The translations under genes were made by a program, and so were the position numbers. 64,000 nt of DNA from Dehalococcoidia bacterium (GTDB taxonomy: Bacteria; Chloroflexota; Dehalococcoidia; Tepidiformales; Tepidiformaceae): the NCBI GenBank assembly GCA_022827945.1, contig JAJEIT010000013.1:1-64000 (forward strand), given 5' to 3'. This document shows, one piece after another, positions 16,964 through 27,016 of this stretch. Position 1 is the first letter of the stretch. Every line of letters starts with the position of its first letter. Under the pieces are notes generated by a model that was given only the letters and a program-made list of their open reading frames with translations, did not search any database and was not told the origin of the DNA.

Positions 16964-18258
16964 GGCCCGCTGCTGCTCGCGACCGGCCCCGGACTCGCCT
17001 CGCGCAGGGACTCTGCGGCGGCCCGCACCGTCTGGTCGATATCCGCCTCCGTGTGCGCCGCCGAGACGAACCACGCCTCGAACTGCGACGGAGGCAGCAT
17101 CACGCCCCGCGCCAGCATCCCCCGGTGGAACCGGGCGAACGTGTCTGTGTCGCTCTCTGCGGCCTCCGCGTAGTCCCGCGGCGGCGTCGGGCGGAAGAAC
17201 AGCGACAGCAGGGAACCCCGCCGCACGACACACGCCTCTGCCTCGGAGCGACGCACCGCCGTCCCGAGGCCGTTCTCGAGGTGCTGCGCCAGTTCTTCGG
17301 CGCGCGCGTACGGACGCCCGTCGCAGAGCACATCGAGCGTCGCGATGCCCGCGGCCATGACGAGCGGGTTCCCGCTGAGCGTCCCTGCCTGGTAGACCGG
17401 CCCTTCCGGAGCCAGCAGCGACATAAGCTCTGTCCGTCCGCCCAGCGCCCCCACCGGCAGCCCGCCCCCGATCACCTTGCCGAGGCAGGTGATGTCGGCT
17501 TCCGGCAGAAGGCCGCTCAGGCCGTACTGCAGCCGGAATCCCGTGATGATCTCGTCGTCGATCAACAGCGCGCCGTGCTGGCGCGGGACGGTCTGCAGGG
17601 CGTCGAGGAAGGCGTCATTGGGAGGTACGACGCCCATGTTCCCTGCCACCGGCTCGACGATGACCGCTGCCGTCTCGTCGCTGTGCGCCTCGAACCACTC
17701 CGCCAGCGCCTCGGCGTCGTTGTAGGGAAGCACCGCCGTCCCGGCGGCGATCGCCGCCGGAACGCCGGCGGAATCCCTCAGCCCGAGCGTCGCCACCCCG
17801 CTTCCTGCCTTCACCAGGAGCCCGTCGCTGTGTCCGTGGTAGCACCCCTCGAACTTCACGATGAGGTCGCGACCCGTCGCCGCCCGCGCCAGGCGGATGG
17901 ACGTCATCGTCGCTTCCGTCCCCGAGTTCACGAAGCGGAGCCGCTCGAGCCCTGTTGCCTCGCTGATGCGCCTCCCCAGCTCCACCTCCCCCGGCGAGAG
18001 CGCCCCGAACGCCGTGCCGCCCGACGCCGCCTCTCCCAGCGCCGCCACCACCGCCGGATGCGCGTGCCCGAGGATGAGCGGTCCGTACGCCGCGACATAG
18101 TCGATGTACTCCGTCCCCTCCGCGTCGTAAAGGCGCGCTCCCGACGCCCGCGTGATGGGCACCGGCTCGCCCCCGATGGAGCGGAACGAGCGCACGGGAC
18201 TGGAGACGCCCCCCGGAAACAGCGCTCCGGCCTGCTCCCGCAGGTCGGCGTTATCCAT
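16960..18258 (-). CDS. hemL: Glutamate-1-semialdehyde 2,1-aminomutase
   Basis: A 432-aa class-III aminotransferase-fold enzyme converting glutamate-1-semialdehyde to 5-aminolevulinate in the C5 heme pathway. Motifs: LILGHAHP, FVNSGTEATMTSIRLAR, FEGCYHGHSDG, the cofactor Asp in LIDDEIITGFR and the PLP Lys in CLGKVIGGGLPVGALGG. It overlaps hemC downstream by 4 bp and the DR2241-like gene upstream by 8 bp, making a three-gene heme operon. No hemA is in the window. Confidence 0.94.
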   Translation of the reverse strand: MDNADLREQAGALFPGGVSSPVRSFRSIGGEPVPITRASGARLYDAEGTEYIDYVAAYGPLILGHAHPAVVAALGEAASGGTAFGALSPGEVELGRRISEATGLERLRFVNSGTEATMTSIRLARAATGRDLIVKFEGCYHGHSDGLLVKAGSGVATLGLRDSAGVPAAIAAGTAVLPYNDAEALAEWFEAHSDETAAVIVEPVAGNMGVVPPNDAFLDALQTVPRQHGALLIDDEIITGFRLQYGLSGLLPEADITCLGKVIGGGLPVGALGGRTELMSLLAPEGPVYQAGTLSGNPLVMAAGIATLDVLCDGRPYARAEELAQHLENGLGTAVRRSEAEACVVRRGSLLSLFFRPTPPRDYAEAAESDTDTFARFHRGMLARGVMLPPSQFEAWFVSAAHTEADIDQTVRAAAESLREASPGPVASSSGP

Positions 18259-18916
18259 GCGTGGCCCCCGCCGGCGTCCGCGCGAGGCACGCCTCGCGGA
18301 CCTCGTTCCCCGGCGTCAAAAAGTCCGCGAAAGGGACTTGTGGGTCAGGGCTGGATGCCTGTGGCGGCTCCCGCTGCCAGAGCGCCGCCTCGCGGCAGAG
18401 CGCAATCATGACGCTGCACGGCTCCGGGCAGGGGATGTCGGCGGCAGACGCCGCGTTCCCGGCCCACACCGGCGTTCGCACGCACCGTCCGCAGAGCGCG
18501 TCGCGCGCCCGCTCCCGCCCCGCTGCCCCAAGCTCCCCCGCGACCCGGTACCGCCCCCGCTGCCGGGCCACCACGTCCTCGAAGGTGACGACGCGCAGCG
18601 TTCCCCGTGCCGCTTGCTGCTGGTGCAGCAACGCCTGCGGGTAGATTGCCTCGATTGCCGCTTCGGTTAGCTTTTCGGGCAGCGAGACCCGCCAGTTGCC
18701 GGGCATCGTCCGCGCCCCGCTGAGCGGGCGGTAGCGACCGTGGTCGTCGGAGCGTAAGTGCTCCGGCAGCGCCTCGATTGTGTCCGCCAGTGCCGTCGCG
18801 TCCGGCCCCGAGCGCGGTCCCCGGAGTTCCACCCGCCCCTCCCGAAATGCCACCGTCACCTCGCCGAACGTGAAGTCCCGCCTGGCCGCGATCGCTTCCC
18901 TCACCACGCCGTCCAC
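18251..18916 (-). CDS. Cysteine-rich DR2241-type Fe-S protein, first gene of heme operon
   Basis: A 221-aa protein. The N-terminal half has no cysteine. The C-terminal half has a cluster, CGRC, then CPEPC and a Cys in IALCREA, that can ligate an Fe-S cluster. The arrangement recalls the DR2241 stabilising and 4Fe-4S domains, found fused or linked to CbiX-type chelatases. Here it is cotranscribed with hemL and hemC, which suggests a tetrapyrrole role such as metal insertion or redox control. The chelatase domain itself is absent. GTG 18916 is 6 nt from a TAGAAT hexamer, so the mRNA is probably leaderless. Confidence 0.6.
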   Translation of the reverse strand: MDGVVREAIAARRDFTFGEVTVAFREGRVELRGPRSGPDATALADTIEALPEHLRSDDHGRYRPLSGARTMPGNWRVSLPEKLTEAAIEAIYPQALLHQQQAARGTLRVVTFEDVVARQRGRYRVAGELGAAGRERARDALCGRCVRTPVWAGNAASAADIPCPEPCSVMIALCREAALWQREPPQASSPDPQVPFADFLTPGNEVREACLARTPAGATHG

Positions 18917-18922
18917 GCCGCC

Positions 18923-18928
18923 ATTCTA
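18923..18928 (-). promoter_or_regulatory. -10 element for leaderless heme operon mRNA (TAGAAT)
   Basis: TAGAAT on the minus strand is 6 nt from the GTG start at 18916; there is no room for a ribosome-binding site. Confidence 0.55.
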
Positions 18929-19012
18929 GCGGTCGCCGTGCCGCCCATAGACGCGGGCCCACAGCCCGTCACATACTGCGCGCGCCCGCCAGGGAGCAGC
19001 AGGAGGACCGAG

Positions 19013-19855
19013 ATGGGGAAGTTCCAGCGCCAGCAAGTCGGTAACGCCGAGATCATCGCGCTCCAGGACAGTTGGACGGCGATGCCTCCGTCGGCGTTCT
19101 ACCCCGACGTTCCCGCCGACGCCTGGGCCGGCTACGGCGAGTTCCTCGACGGCGACGGCAACCTGACTCTCAACCTCGGCGCCTGGCTCGTCGTGAGCGA
19201 GGGCAACACGGTCCTCATCGATACCGGCCTCGGCGGGCGCCCGGCGCCCATGCCCCTGAAGGAGGACACGGCGCTGCCGTCCGTCATGGAAGCCGCCGGC
19301 GTGGCGCCGGGCGACGTCGACACGGTCGTCTATACCCACCTGCACTTCGACCACACCGGCTGGACGACCATCGACGAGAACGGGTCCGCCGTTCCCCTCT
19401 TCCCCCACGCCCGCCACGTCGTGCAGCAGACCGAGTGGGACTATTGGACCGGCAGCGACGAGCTTCGCGCTGCCGCCCAGTACGACAACGTCCTCGGCCC
19501 CATCGAGGCCGCCGGCCTCCTCGACCTTGTCGAGGGCGAGCACGCCGTCACGAGCGAGCTCGTGACGGTCCCCACGCCCGGCCACACCCCCGGACATGTG
19601 TCGTTCGTCCTGGCGAGCGGCGGCGAGCGCGCCTACCTGATCGGCGACGCCGCCCACCAGCCCGTGCAGGTCCGCGAGGACGGCTGGTGCGCCGGCGCCG
19701 ACGTCGACAAGGTCGCCTCGGCTGCGAGCCGCAAGGCGCTCATGGCCCGCATCGAGGAGGAAGGCGCGCTCATCGCGAGCGGCCACTTCCCCTTCCCCGG
19801 GCTCGGCCACGCCGTTGCCGGTGACGGCGGCCGCACGTACCGGCCCCTCGCCTGA
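19013..19855 (+). CDS. Metallo-beta-lactamase-fold hydrolase
   Basis: 280 aa from ATG 19013, which has AGGAGGA at 19000-19006. The zinc motif HxHxDH is THLHFDHTGW; further ligands are in TPGHTPGHVSF and IGDAAHQP. The overall pattern fits the lactonase/alkyl-sulfatase-like branch of the MBL fold (family as in N-acyl homoserine lactonases), but the substrate is unknown. The VOC gene follows after 5 bp. It is divergent from the heme operon. Confidence 0.85.
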   Translation: MGKFQRQQVGNAEIIALQDSWTAMPPSAFYPDVPADAWAGYGEFLDGDGNLTLNLGAWLVVSEGNTVLIDTGLGGRPAPMPLKEDTALPSVMEAAGVAPGDVDTVVYTHLHFDHTGWTTIDENGSAVPLFPHARHVVQQTEWDYWTGSDELRAAAQYDNVLGPIEAAGLLDLVEGEHAVTSELVTVPTPGHTPGHVSFVLASGGERAYLIGDAAHQPVQVREDGWCAGADVDKVASAASRKALMARIEEEGALIASGHFPFPGLGHAVAGDGGRTYRPLA

Positions 19856-19860
19856 CGCCC

Positions 19861-20238
19861 ATGGCCGGCGCGGGCGGGGACATCGATGGCGTCGCCGGGG
19901 TCATAATCTGGACCGACCGCTACCCGGAGATGCTCGCCTTCTACCGCGACGTGCTCGGCCTGACGCCCCGCAGCGAGCGGCCCACCTTCGCGAACTTCGA
20001 GTGGGACGGTTTCCGCCTCAGCCTCGCCGCCCACGACCAGGTTCACGGTCCCGCCCGCGACCCCCTGCGCATCATGGTCCACTTCGCCGTCCCGGACATC
20101 GCCGCGACGCACCGGCGGCTGGTTGACCAGGGCGTCGAGTTCTCGCGCCCGCCCGAGCAGGAGCGCTGGGGTGGCTGGGTCGCGACGTTCGCCGACCCCG
20201 ACGGCAACACCCTCCAGCTCCTGCAGCTCCCAGGCTAG
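19861..20238 (+). CDS. VOC/glyoxalase-family protein
   Basis: A 125-aa single-domain VOC protein. GVIIWTDRYPEMLAFYRDVLGL opens the first beta-alpha-beta module (read here in two parts, GVIIWTDR and YPEMLAFYRDVLGL), and FADPDGNTLQLLQLPG closes the second, with the terminal metal-ligand-like acid region. VOC proteins include glyoxalases, dioxygenases and antibiotic-binding proteins; nothing here chooses among them. It lies 5 bp after the MBL hydrolase and is probably cotranscribed. Confidence 0.75.
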   Translation: MAGAGGDIDGVAGVIIWTDRYPEMLAFYRDVLGLTPRSERPTFANFEWDGFRLSLAAHDQVHGPARDPLRIMVHFAVPDIAATHRRLVDQGVEFSRPPEQERWGGWVATFADPDGNTLQLLQLPG

Positions 20239-20242
20239 CGAA

Positions 20243-20977
20243 TCAGACCAGCGGCCACGGGTAGCTCCGGTGCGGGCCCGGCGTGGGCATCGCGCGCGTC
20301 CGCAGCAACCGGTCGGCCCTTCCCAGGAATGCCCCGATCTCGTCCGGTGAGAGGAGCGCGTTAAACGCCTCGGTTTCCGCCTCGTCTCCCGCGACCGCTA
20401 TCGCCACCCGCTCCACGTCCGCGAGCCACTCGTCTGAGATCGGCTGCTCCGCCCAGTCCCAGATCACGGTCCGCATCTTGTACTCGCGGTGGAAGCAGAG
20501 CCCGTGGTCGATGCCCCAGATGCGGCCCTGCTCGTCCAGCAGGCAATGACCGCCCTTGCGATCGGCGTTGTTCGCCACGAAGTCGAACACCGCCATCCGC
20601 TGGAGCTGGGGAACCAGCTCCGCATCGTCGCGCTGCTCGAAGAAGTGCGAGGACTGGTCGTGCGGTACGTAGAGCTGGAGCGACCCCACCCCCTGCGGCC
20701 CGTCCCGCACCACCGTCGGCGGGACGAACGACCACCCGAGCAGTTGCGCCAGCTGGTACGCCGCCACCTCGCGCGCGTACAGCGTCCCCGTGGGGAAGTC
20801 CCACAGCGGCGTCTCCCCCGACTCCGGCTTGTAGACCGCCGCGATCTCCTGCCCGTCGCCCGCACAAAGCCGCGCCAGGTAGACGTAGTTGCTCGACGAC
20901 CACAGGAGCTTCAGGTCCTCGAACTCCGCCTCCAGCAGCAGTGCCTCGGCCCCGGCCATGTCGACGGTGCGGGTCAT
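20243..20977 (-). CDS. SCO1664-type protein (phosphoinositide-kinase-like fold)
   Basis: A 244-aa protein matching the actinobacterial SCO1664 family by several blocks: YKPESGETPLWDFPTGTLYA with RE following, LGWSFVPPTVVRDGPQG, FVANNADRKGGHCLL and WGIDHGLCFH. These correspond to the nucleotide-binding Lys, catalytic N/D and metal-binding D of PI3/4-kinase or HipA-like folds. In actinobacteria the family is often near a DUF3090 gene and F420-related genes; neither is beside it here. TACGCT 7 nt before ATG 20977 suggests a leaderless mRNA. Confidence 0.78.
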   Translation of the reverse strand: MTRTVDMAGAEALLLEAEFEDLKLLWSSSNYVYLARLCAGDGQEIAAVYKPESGETPLWDFPTGTLYAREVAAYQLAQLLGWSFVPPTVVRDGPQGVGSLQLYVPHDQSSHFFEQRDDAELVPQLQRMAVFDFVANNADRKGGHCLLDEQGRIWGIDHGLCFHREYKMRTVIWDWAEQPISDEWLADVERVAIAVAGDEAETEAFNALLSPDEIGAFLGRADRLLRTRAMPTPGPHRSYPWPLV

Positions 20978-20984
20978 GGCGGGC

Positions 20985-20990
20985 AGCGTA
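20985..20990 (-). promoter_or_regulatory. -10 element for leaderless SCO1664-type gene (TACGCT)
   Basis: TACGCT on the minus strand is 7 nt from the ATG at 20977; no ribosome site is present. Confidence 0.5.
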
Positions 20991-21017
20991 GCAGAGCGCC
21001 CCGCCCGCGGCGGTGCG

Positions 21018-21908
21018 CTAGACCGTGATCGTGCCCCGCAGGACCGTCACCGCCGTGCCCGCGATCCGCACGGTCGTGGGCGTGTCCCCCTCGCCCTCCA
21101 CCTCCACCTCCACGTGACCGGGCCGCCCCATGATGTGCCCCTGCTCGACCGTGTACGCGGCCTCGCGCACGAGTCCGTGCCGCCACAGGTAGGCCGCCAT
21201 CCCGCCCGTCGCGCTCCCTGTGACCGGATCTTCCTGGACTCCCGAGGACGGGCCGAAGTGCCGTGCGTGCGCCCGGTTCGCCGGGTCGTACGCCTCCGGT
21301 GTGAAGACGTGCGTGCTGAAGTAGCCGTCCTCGCCCTCCAGCTCGGCCAGACGCTGCAGGTCGGGACGTACGCGCTCCAGCACGTCCAGCGAGGCCACCG
21401 GGATCATCGCCTGCGGCGTCCCCGTGCTGACCACCTGCGCGGGGAACCCCTCCAGCCGGTCCGAGGTCGCGAGCCCGAGCACCTGCGCGTATGCGTCCCG
21501 GTCGAGCTCCTGGTGGAACTCCGGCGTCGCCTGCGTCATGGCGATCCGCACCCGTCCGTCGTCGCGCCGCGAGAGGTCCACGGGCAGCACGCCCACGTTT
21601 AGCTCCTGCGTCACGCGGCGCGACCCCTCGCCGAGCTCGATGAGCCCGTCCTCCACGAGTGCGTGCATCGTTGCGATCGTGGGGTGCCCGGCCAGCGGGA
21701 TCTCCTTCCGGGGCGTGAAGAACCGGACCCGGAAGTCCGCCGCCTCCGAGGGCATGGCGAAGGCCGTCTCGCTCAGATTCAGCTCCCGCGCGATCGTCTG
21801 CATCTGCGCGGGCGTGAGCCCCTCGGCTCGGGTCACGACGCCGCAGGGGTTGCCGGCGTACCGCTCCATGGTGAAGGAGTCGACGATCGTGATCTCGTAT
21901 TCGGGCAT
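21018..21908 (-). CDS. PhzF-family isomerase-like protein
   Basis: About 296 aa from ATG 21908; an upstream in-frame start would overlap the divergent cinA gene. PhzF-fold signatures: GNPCGVV, NLSETAFAMP with the catalytic Glu, AGHPTIATMHAL and GSATGGMAAYL. PhzF isomerises an intermediate of phenazine synthesis; most relatives, including this isolated one, have unknown substrates and no phenazine operon. Its -10 (21915-21920) overlaps the divergent -10 of the cinA-like gene. Confidence 0.85.
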   Translation of the reverse strand: MPEYEITIVDSFTMERYAGNPCGVVTRAEGLTPAQMQTIARELNLSETAFAMPSEAADFRVRFFTPRKEIPLAGHPTIATMHALVEDGLIELGEGSRRVTQELNVGVLPVDLSRRDDGRVRIAMTQATPEFHQELDRDAYAQVLGLATSDRLEGFPAQVVSTGTPQAMIPVASLDVLERVRPDLQRLAELEGEDGYFSTHVFTPEAYDPANRAHARHFGPSSGVQEDPVTGSATGGMAAYLWRHGLVREAAYTVEQGHIMGRPGHVEVEVEGEGDTPTTVRIAGTAVTVLRGTITV

Positions 21909-21914
21909 CGCGGC

Positions 21915-21924
21915 AGCGTAGCAT
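21915..21924. promoter_or_regulatory. Overlapping divergent -10 elements of phzF-like and cinA-like genes
   Basis: Within AGCGTAGCAT the minus-strand hexamer TACGCT (21915-21920) lies 6 nt from ATG 21908, and the plus-strand TAGCAT (21919-21924) lies 6 nt from ATG 21931. The two hexamers share two bases, so two polymerases could hardly bind together. Both mRNAs would begin at their start codons. Confidence 0.6.
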
Positions 21925-21930
21925 CGGCCC

Positions 21931-22425
21931 ATGTCCATTCAAGAGAACGACCCCCTCGCCGCGCGCGTCGGTGAGCTCCTCCTCGCCCGCGAGGCCCGCG
22001 TCACCGTCGCCGAGAGCACGGCCGGAGGCCTCATCTCCGCGCGGCTCATCAGCGTGTCCGGCGCCTCGAAGTGGTTCGACCGCGGCCTCGTCGCCTACAC
22101 CATGCCCTCGAAGCAGGACACCCTCGGCGTTGACCTCGATTTCCTGCGCGAGCACGGCACCGTCAGCCCCGTGGCCGTCGCCGCGATCGCCGAGTCCGTG
22201 CTCGAGCGCAGCGCCGCCGACTACGTCATCGCCGAGAGCGGCATGGCGGGGCCCATACAGGGCCGCACGTCCCGGCCCATCGGCGGCGTCTCCTTCGCCC
22301 TCGCCGGTCCCGATGGCACGGTCAGCGAGGAGGTTCACTTCGAGGGCTCGCGCGTGGCCATCATGGAGCAGATCGCCGAGCACGCGCTGGAGATGCTGGT
22401 CGCGGCGCTCGATTCTGGCGCCTAA
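21931..22425 (+). CDS. CinA-like nicotinamide-nucleotide amidase
   Basis: A 164-aa stand-alone CinA C-terminal domain. VTVAESTAGGLISARLISV contains the Ser/Thr-rich active-site start, followed by VAYTMPSKQDTLGV and AESGMAGP. The family deamidates nicotinamide mononucleotide in the pyridine-nucleotide cycle. The N-terminal MoCF-like domain of full CinA is missing, as in many short homologues. TAGCAT 6 nt before ATG indicates a leaderless mRNA. Confidence 0.85.
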   Translation: MSIQENDPLAARVGELLLAREARVTVAESTAGGLISARLISVSGASKWFDRGLVAYTMPSKQDTLGVDLDFLREHGTVSPVAVAAIAESVLERSAADYVIAESGMAGPIQGRTSRPIGGVSFALAGPDGTVSEEVHFEGSRVAIMEQIAEHALEMLVAALDSGA

Positions 22426-22488
22426 CCCTCCTCTGGGAGAAGGTGAGCCTCCCACCCCCGCGCAGCCAGCGCGAGATTGGAGCCACCC

Positions 22489-23841
<1,353 letters not shown>

Positions 23842-23871
23842 GACGGCAGGGACGCCCGCAGGGGTTCTGGA

Positions 23872-24330
23872 GTGAAGAGCAGCGCAGCGACCGTCGAGGA
23901 GTACCTCGCGAGCCTCCCGGAGGACCGGCGAGACGCGGTGGAGGCCGTGCGCGCGGTCGTACTGGAGCACCTGCCGGACGGCTACGAGGAGAACATGCAG
24001 TTTGGGATGATCTCCTGGGTCGTGCCCCTCAGCCGCTACCCCGACACGTACAACAAGCAGCCGCTGGCGCTGGCCTCCCTCGCCTCCCAGAAGCGCCACC
24101 TGGCCCTCTACCTGAACAACGTCTACAGCGAAGAGACCGCCCGGGAGTGGTTCACGTCCGCCTACGCGGCGAGCGGCAAGCGGCTGGACATGGGGAAGTC
24201 GTGCGTGCGCTTCAAGCGCCTCGACGACCTGCCGCTCGACGTGATCGGCCAGGCCATCGCCCGCACGAGCGTCGACGACTTCCTCGCGCTCTACGAGGCC
24301 GCCCGCCGCAAGACGAAGCGCGGCCGCTAG
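23872..24330 (+). CDS. DUF1801-family protein
   Basis: A 152-aa protein with the DUF1801 pattern: TVEEYLASLPEDRRDAVEAV at the N-terminus, GYEENMQFGMISWVVPL, RHLALYLNNV and the C-terminal GKSCVRFKRLDDLPLDVI. The family adopts a YdhG-like fold; a few members are iron-related, most are uncharacterised. GTG 23872 follows GGAGT. Its stop shares CTAG 24327-24330 with pepN. Confidence 0.75.
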   Translation: MKSSAATVEEYLASLPEDRRDAVEAVRAVVLEHLPDGYEENMQFGMISWVVPLSRYPDTYNKQPLALASLASQKRHLALYLNNVYSEETAREWFTSAYAASGKRLDMGKSCVRFKRLDDLPLDVIGQAIARTSVDDFLALYEAARRKTKRGR

Positions 24331-26873
24331 CTGGCCGCGAACGCCCGGCAGGCGATCGCCCGACCCAGATCGTCGATCGACTCCCGCAGCATGCGTTGCA
24401 ACACCGCCTGCTCCTCCGGTGTTTCGTCGAGGAGCGCCTGCGCCCGGTCGAGCGTGTCCTGCTCGACGCGGTAGCTCGGGAAGAGCCCGCCGTAGAACAC
24501 CGTCGCGAGCTCGCGGTCGCGCCCGACGAAGATGTTGCCCACCTGGTCGAAGAATGCGTCGACGTACGGCGCCAGCAGATCCGCCTGGTGCGTCCAGTTG
24601 AACCCGCCCATGGCAGCCCGGTTCAGGTAGACCGAGCCGTACCCCTCGTCGCAGAAGCGCTCCCACGCCTCCGCCTTCACGTCTGCCGAGGGGACGGCGG
24701 TCTCGCAGCCCAGATGTGCCCGCTGGCCCCGGTCGGAGGGGTCGCGCTTGGTCTCTGCGGCCACCCGCTCCGAAGCCCCGGGCAGCCCGAAGGCGACGTG
24801 CCGCGAGGCCACGCCCCAGCGCATGTCCTGGTCGAGCTCGAAGCCCTCGATGACCTCGTCTCCGTCCGCCAGCCGCCCCACGTAGGCGAGGTCGTCCGCG
24901 TTTACGGCGAGACCGACGAGCGCCCGCCCCCAGATGATGCGCGTGTCGTTGTCCGAGGCGGCCAGCAGCCCCTCCCGCGCTGTCTCGAAGAGCAGGTGTG
25001 CTTCGGCGTCCCGCTGCTCCGCGGGCACGTACCGGTTCTGGGACGAGGCCGCGTGCCCGAGCACCGAGTCAACCAGCTCGATGTTCCGTTCGAACCCGAT
25101 CTTCTCCCGCACGATCGCGAGGAAGTCGGTCGACTTGAGCTGCTGATCGCGCACCATGCTCCAGAGCGTCGACCAGAGCTGCTGCCGCAGCAGGTCGTCC
25201 TCGACGCGCTCGATGTTCTCCCGCGCCCAGGCCACCGACTCGTCGTCGAGCGCGATCTTGGCGTAGGCGTGGTCGTTGAAATTCGGGAACACGAGCGCCG
25301 GCCTCGGTTGGCCCCGAGCCGCCTCGATCTCCGCGCGCTCGGCCTCCAGCACCGCCGGAATCGACTCGATGGCGGTGGCGGCTCCGTCGTCCGTGAGCAG
25401 CCCGGTCTCGAGCGTGTGGGGCCGGATCGTTGGGTAGTCGGCGGGCGCGGTCTGGCTCAGCTCGAGCCGGGTCACGCGCTCCCCGTCGCTCTCCCAGTCC
25501 GCCTGGATCGTGTTCAGGGAGGAGGTCTCCAGCCACAGTCGCGACCACTCGCCCAGCTCGCGTCCGCTCCCCTCCTCCAGCGCCCCGAGGAAGTCGTGCA
25601 GCGAGGCGTTTCCGTAGTCGTACGTGCGGAAGTAGTGCCGCATGCCCTCGCGGAAGCCCTCGATGCCGATCGTCGCGACGAGTTGCTTCAGCACCGAAGC
25701 TCCCTTCCCGTAGGTGATCCCGTCGAAGTTCAGGAACGTCTCGTCGGTGTCGCGCACCGTCCCCGCGATTGGGTGCGTCGTGATGAGCTGGTCCTGCCGG
25801 TAGGCCCAGTTCTTGATGCCGTTGTTGAAGTCCTGCCACCCCGACTGGAAGCGCGTCGCCCCCTCCATCGCCAGGTACGACATGTAGGTGGCGAAGCTCT
25901 CGTTCAGCCAGAGGTCGTTCCACCAGCGCATGGTCACGAGGTTCCCGAACCACATGTGCGCCATCTCGTGCAGGATCACCTCCGCCCGCCGCCGCCGCTG
26001 GTTCTCGGTCGGGGGATCGCGGTACACCATCGACTCGTTGAAGGTGACCGCCCCCACGTTCTCCATCGCCCCGTGGTTGAACTCGGGCACGAATATCTGG
26101 TCGTACTTCCCGAAAGCGTAGGCGTAGTCGAAGAACTCGCCGAAGAAATCGAGCCCCTGCCGCGTGATCGTGAACAGCTCGTCCGTGTCCAGGTACTGCG
26201 CCATCGACTTCCGGCACAGCAGCCCCAGGGGGATCCCGTTGTGCTCGTCCGTGGCGACGTGGTACGGCCCCGCGATCAACGCGAACAGGTAGGTGCTGAA
26301 CGGCGGCGTTTCCGCGTACTCGTGCCGGATCCGGCCGTCCGCCAGCGTCTCCGCCGAGACCTCCTGCGAGTTCGCGGTCAGAGTCCACTCCGCCGGCGCC
26401 GTCACCGTCAGCCGGTAGCGTGCCTTGATGTCGGGCTGGTCGAAGCAGGGGAACAGCCGGTGCGCGTCGAACGGCTCGAAGTTCGTGTACAGGTACTCCT
26501 CGCCGTCCTCGGGGTCGACGAACTGGTGGAGCCCGTCGCCGCCGTGGTCGTAGTCGTTCTCGTACTCGATGCGCAGCGTGTTCGAGTCCGCCAGCGCTCC
26601 GCCGGGCAGCGTCAGCTCGCGCCCCCGCCACTCGAAGTCGACCGCCTCGCCGTTTAACTCCAGCAGGTCGATGCGCTTCCCCCTGAAGTTCAGCATCAGG
26701 TCGTCGCTGCCGCTCTGGTCGAACGTGATCGTGACGGCGCCGCCGTAGGTCGGGGCGCCCTTGGTCAGGTCGAGCGCGAGCTCGTAGTGGCAGTTGGAGA
26801 CGCGCTCCGCCCTCGCCGTGGCGTCGGTCTCGGTGAGGATGTCGCGTTCCTGGGTGAGGACAGGCTCGGTCAC
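24327..26873 (-). CDS. pepN: Aminopeptidase N (M1 family)
   Basis: An 848-aa zinc aminopeptidase. The substrate motif GAMENVGAVTFNES is followed by the zinc site HEMAHMWFGNLVTMRWWNDL, which ends in WLNESFATY, giving HExxH-x18-E. The N-terminal beta domain and long C-terminal helical domain match the family's usual length of about 850 residues. It trims N-terminal residues from peptides. GAGGAA precedes the GTG at 26873. It is convergent with the DUF1801 gene. Confidence 0.94.
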   Translation of the reverse strand: MTEPVLTQERDILTETDATARAERVSNCHYELALDLTKGAPTYGGAVTITFDQSGSDDLMLNFRGKRIDLLELNGEAVDFEWRGRELTLPGGALADSNTLRIEYENDYDHGGDGLHQFVDPEDGEEYLYTNFEPFDAHRLFPCFDQPDIKARYRLTVTAPAEWTLTANSQEVSAETLADGRIRHEYAETPPFSTYLFALIAGPYHVATDEHNGIPLGLLCRKSMAQYLDTDELFTITRQGLDFFGEFFDYAYAFGKYDQIFVPEFNHGAMENVGAVTFNESMVYRDPPTENQRRRRAEVILHEMAHMWFGNLVTMRWWNDLWLNESFATYMSYLAMEGATRFQSGWQDFNNGIKNWAYRQDQLITTHPIAGTVRDTDETFLNFDGITYGKGASVLKQLVATIGIEGFREGMRHYFRTYDYGNASLHDFLGALEEGSGRELGEWSRLWLETSSLNTIQADWESDGERVTRLELSQTAPADYPTIRPHTLETGLLTDDGAATAIESIPAVLEAERAEIEAARGQPRPALVFPNFNDHAYAKIALDDESVAWARENIERVEDDLLRQQLWSTLWSMVRDQQLKSTDFLAIVREKIGFERNIELVDSVLGHAASSQNRYVPAEQRDAEAHLLFETAREGLLAASDNDTRIIWGRALVGLAVNADDLAYVGRLADGDEVIEGFELDQDMRWGVASRHVAFGLPGASERVAAETKRDPSDRGQRAHLGCETAVPSADVKAEAWERFCDEGYGSVYLNRAAMGGFNWTHQADLLAPYVDAFFDQVGNIFVGRDRELATVFYGGLFPSYRVEQDTLDRAQALLDETPEEQAVLQRMLRESIDDLGRAIACRAFAAS

Positions 26874-26978
26874 GGGGTTCCTCGCTTCTCTGGGTCTGGG
26901 AAGGTGGCCCGCAAAGGCTACCGCCCCTCGCTCTCAGCGTCAGGCCGCCCGCTCCTGTCCCGCGTTCGTGACGCGGGG

Positions 26979-26984
26979 TACAAT
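26979..26984 (+). promoter_or_regulatory. Probable -10 element (TACAAT)
   Basis: TACAAT lies 32 bp before the ATG of the duplicated SnoaL gene. No clear -35 is seen. Confidence 0.45.
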
Positions 26985-27016
26985 CGCCCAAGCTCAGCCC
27001 GAGGTGTCCCGCTTCC

